Below the pieces are notes generated by a model, which saw nothing but the letters and a program-made list of their open reading frames with translations, was not told the origin of the DNA and searched no databases. From Synechococcales cyanobacterium PMM_0003 (GTDB lineage Bacteria > Cyanobacteriota > Cyanobacteriia > Pseudanabaenales > Pseudanabaenaceae): 9,638 nt of DNA. The stretch lies in contig CASBRC010000336.1 of NCBI GenBank assembly GCA_949128015.1, positions 1-9,638 of the forward strand. The letters run 5' to 3'. Each line of letters opens with the position of its first letter. The first letter of the stretch is position 1. A program made the position numbers and the translations under genes. Below are positions 8,445 through 9,638 of the stretch, one piece after another.

Positions 8445-9611
8445 ATGTCGATCGCATTACCGAAAAAAATCATGCTCCTCGGCTCTGGTGAACTGGGGAA
8501 GGAAGTTGCGATCGCAGCCCAAAGACTCGGTAATACAGTGATTGCAGTCGATCGCTATGACAATGCCCCTGCGATGCAAGTTGCCGATTATCGCGAAGTG
8601 ATCTCAATGTTAGACGGCGATGCTCTCGAAGCTGTGGTCAAGAAGTATCAACCCGATCTGATCGTGCCAGAAGTAGAAGCAATCAGAACCGAGAAACTGC
8701 TCGAACTCGAAGCTCAGGGCTATACCGTCATTCCCACGGCAGCCGCCACCAACTTCACGATGAATCGCGATCGCATTCGTGACTTGGCAAGTAATGAATT
8801 GGGCTTACGCACCGCTAAATACGCCTACGCCATCAGCCTCGACGAGCTAAAAACCGTTGCCGCCGAAATTGGCTTCCCCAATGTGATTAAACCCGTGATG
8901 TCTTCCTCTGGTAAGGGGCAATCCGTTGTGCAAAATGTGGATGAACTAGAAAAAGCTTGGGATTATGCGATCGCAGGATCGCGTGGTGATACTGCCAAGA
9001 TCATCATCGAAGAATTTATCAATTTTGAAGTCGAAATTACCCTGTTAACAATCCGTCAATGGCAGGGAGAGACGCTATTTTGTGAAGCGATCGGGCATCG
9101 TCAGGAACGAGGTGATTATCAAGAATCATGGCAACCTGTTGGTTTAAACTCTGCCCAAGTCAAAGATGCACAGGACATAGCCCGCAAAGTCACCGATAAG
9201 CTCGGCGGCGCAGGGCTTTTTGGCGTAGAATTTTTCATCACCAAAGACGAAATAATTTTCTCGGAACTGTCGCCTCGTCCCCACGACACAGGGCTGGTTA
9301 CGCTCATCTCCCAAAACCTTAACGAATTTGAACTCCATTTACGGGCGATTTTAGGCTTGCCAATTCCCATCATTGAATTACTCAGTCCGTCCGCCAGTGC
9401 CGTTATCCTTGCTAATGAAACCAGTGAAAATATTTCCTTTACAGGCGTAGAAGAAGCCCTCGCAATTCCTAACACAGAAATCCGTTTATTTGGTAAACCC
9501 GATTCTCGTCCTTACCGCCGTATGGGTGTTGCTCTGGCTAAAGCGAAAGATGTCACCGAAGCCCGTCAGAAAGCATCTGAAGCTGCATCTAAAGTCAAAA
9601 TTATTTATTAG
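8445..9611 (+). CDS. purT: Formate-dependent phosphoribosylglycinamide formyltransferase (GAR transformylase 2)
   Basis: Third step of purine synthesis: makes formyl-GAR from GAR, formate and ATP through a formyl phosphate intermediate, without folate. The 388-residue product is close to the E. coli length (about 392) and is an ATP-grasp enzyme. Visible signatures: GSGELGKEV (13-21) with GAR-binding Glu16; IVPEVEAI with Glu78; TMNRDRIR (105-112); KPVMSSSGKGQ (149-159), the ATP-covering loop; GHRQERGDYQESWQP (217-231); GLFGVEFF with metal ligand Glu262; FSELSPRPHDTG with Glu274; and a C-terminal RLFGKP. ATG 8445 is chosen because few residues precede the family core; a GTG three codons earlier (8436) is the alternative. 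It is transcribed away from ruvC, with a hairpin-dense leader region. No other purine gene lies in the window, and the 27 bases after the stop show no terminator. Confidence 0.96.
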   Translation: MSIALPKKIMLLGSGELGKEVAIAAQRLGNTVIAVDRYDNAPAMQVADYREVISMLDGDALEAVVKKYQPDLIVPEVEAIRTEKLLELEAQGYTVIPTAAATNFTMNRDRIRDLASNELGLRTAKYAYAISLDELKTVAAEIGFPNVIKPVMSSSGKGQSVVQNVDELEKAWDYAIAGSRGDTAKIIIEEFINFEVEITLLTIRQWQGETLFCEAIGHRQERGDYQESWQPVGLNSAQVKDAQDIARKVTDKLGGAGLFGVEFFITKDEIIFSELSPRPHDTGLVTLISQNLNEFELHLRAILGLPIPIIELLSPSASAVILANETSENISFTGVEEALAIPNTEIRLFGKPDSRPYRRMGVALAKAKDVTEARQKASEAASKVKIIY

Positions 9612-9638
9612 TATAATAAGCCATTAACTCTTCAGAGA

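Overview
The window looks like cyanobacterial chromosome. The octamer GCGATCGC (HIP1) occurs about 18 times in 9.6 kb, on coding and non-coding DNA alike. The large gene has the kinase-ATPase-histidine kinase layout typical of filamentous cyanobacteria, and the short response regulator is of the Rcp1 kind. The moderately AT-rich sequence and the many small GCGC-NNN-GCGC palindromes between genes make me think of a Pseudanabaena-like filamentous strain; that is inference, not proof.

Layout from left to right. (1) Positions 1-527, minus strand: the N-terminal third or so of an exported HtrA/Deg-type serine protease, cut by the window edge before its catalytic serine. (2) 528-725: spacer with a perfect 25-bp hairpin. 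(3) 726-1193, minus: a stand-alone CheY-like response regulator. (4) 1193-7396, minus: a 2067-residue protein joining a Ser/Thr kinase domain, an AAA-type ATPase, a long helical (TPR-like) region, GAF, PAS, GAF and a histidine kinase. Its stop codon overlaps the regulator's start codon (TAATG), so the two form one translationally coupled signalling operon. (5) 7397-7764: non-coding stretch with a 28-bp hairpin, the ruvC terminator and a remnant palindrome. (6) 7765-8232, minus: ruvC, the Holliday-junction resolvase. (7) 8233-8444: divergent intergenic region packed with three consecutive hairpins. (8) 8445-9611, plus: purT, the formate-dependent GAR transformylase.

The kinase and regulator should work together: the helical, GAF and PAS modules sense, the C-terminal histidine kinase autophosphorylates, and the single-domain regulator receives the phosphate; the N-terminal kinase and ATPase probably add a second input or output. 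HtrA, ruvC and purT are housekeeping genes with no evident link to this pathway.

The most unusual signal is the family of intergenic palindromes. Two copies about 7.6 kb apart (665-717 and 8280-8330) align over their arms with about seven substitutions, and in each copy every change is matched by its complement in the opposite arm, so both hairpins remain perfect. A third and a fourth copy share parts of the arm, one member serves as the ruvC terminator, and two short ones look decayed or minimal. All lie between genes.
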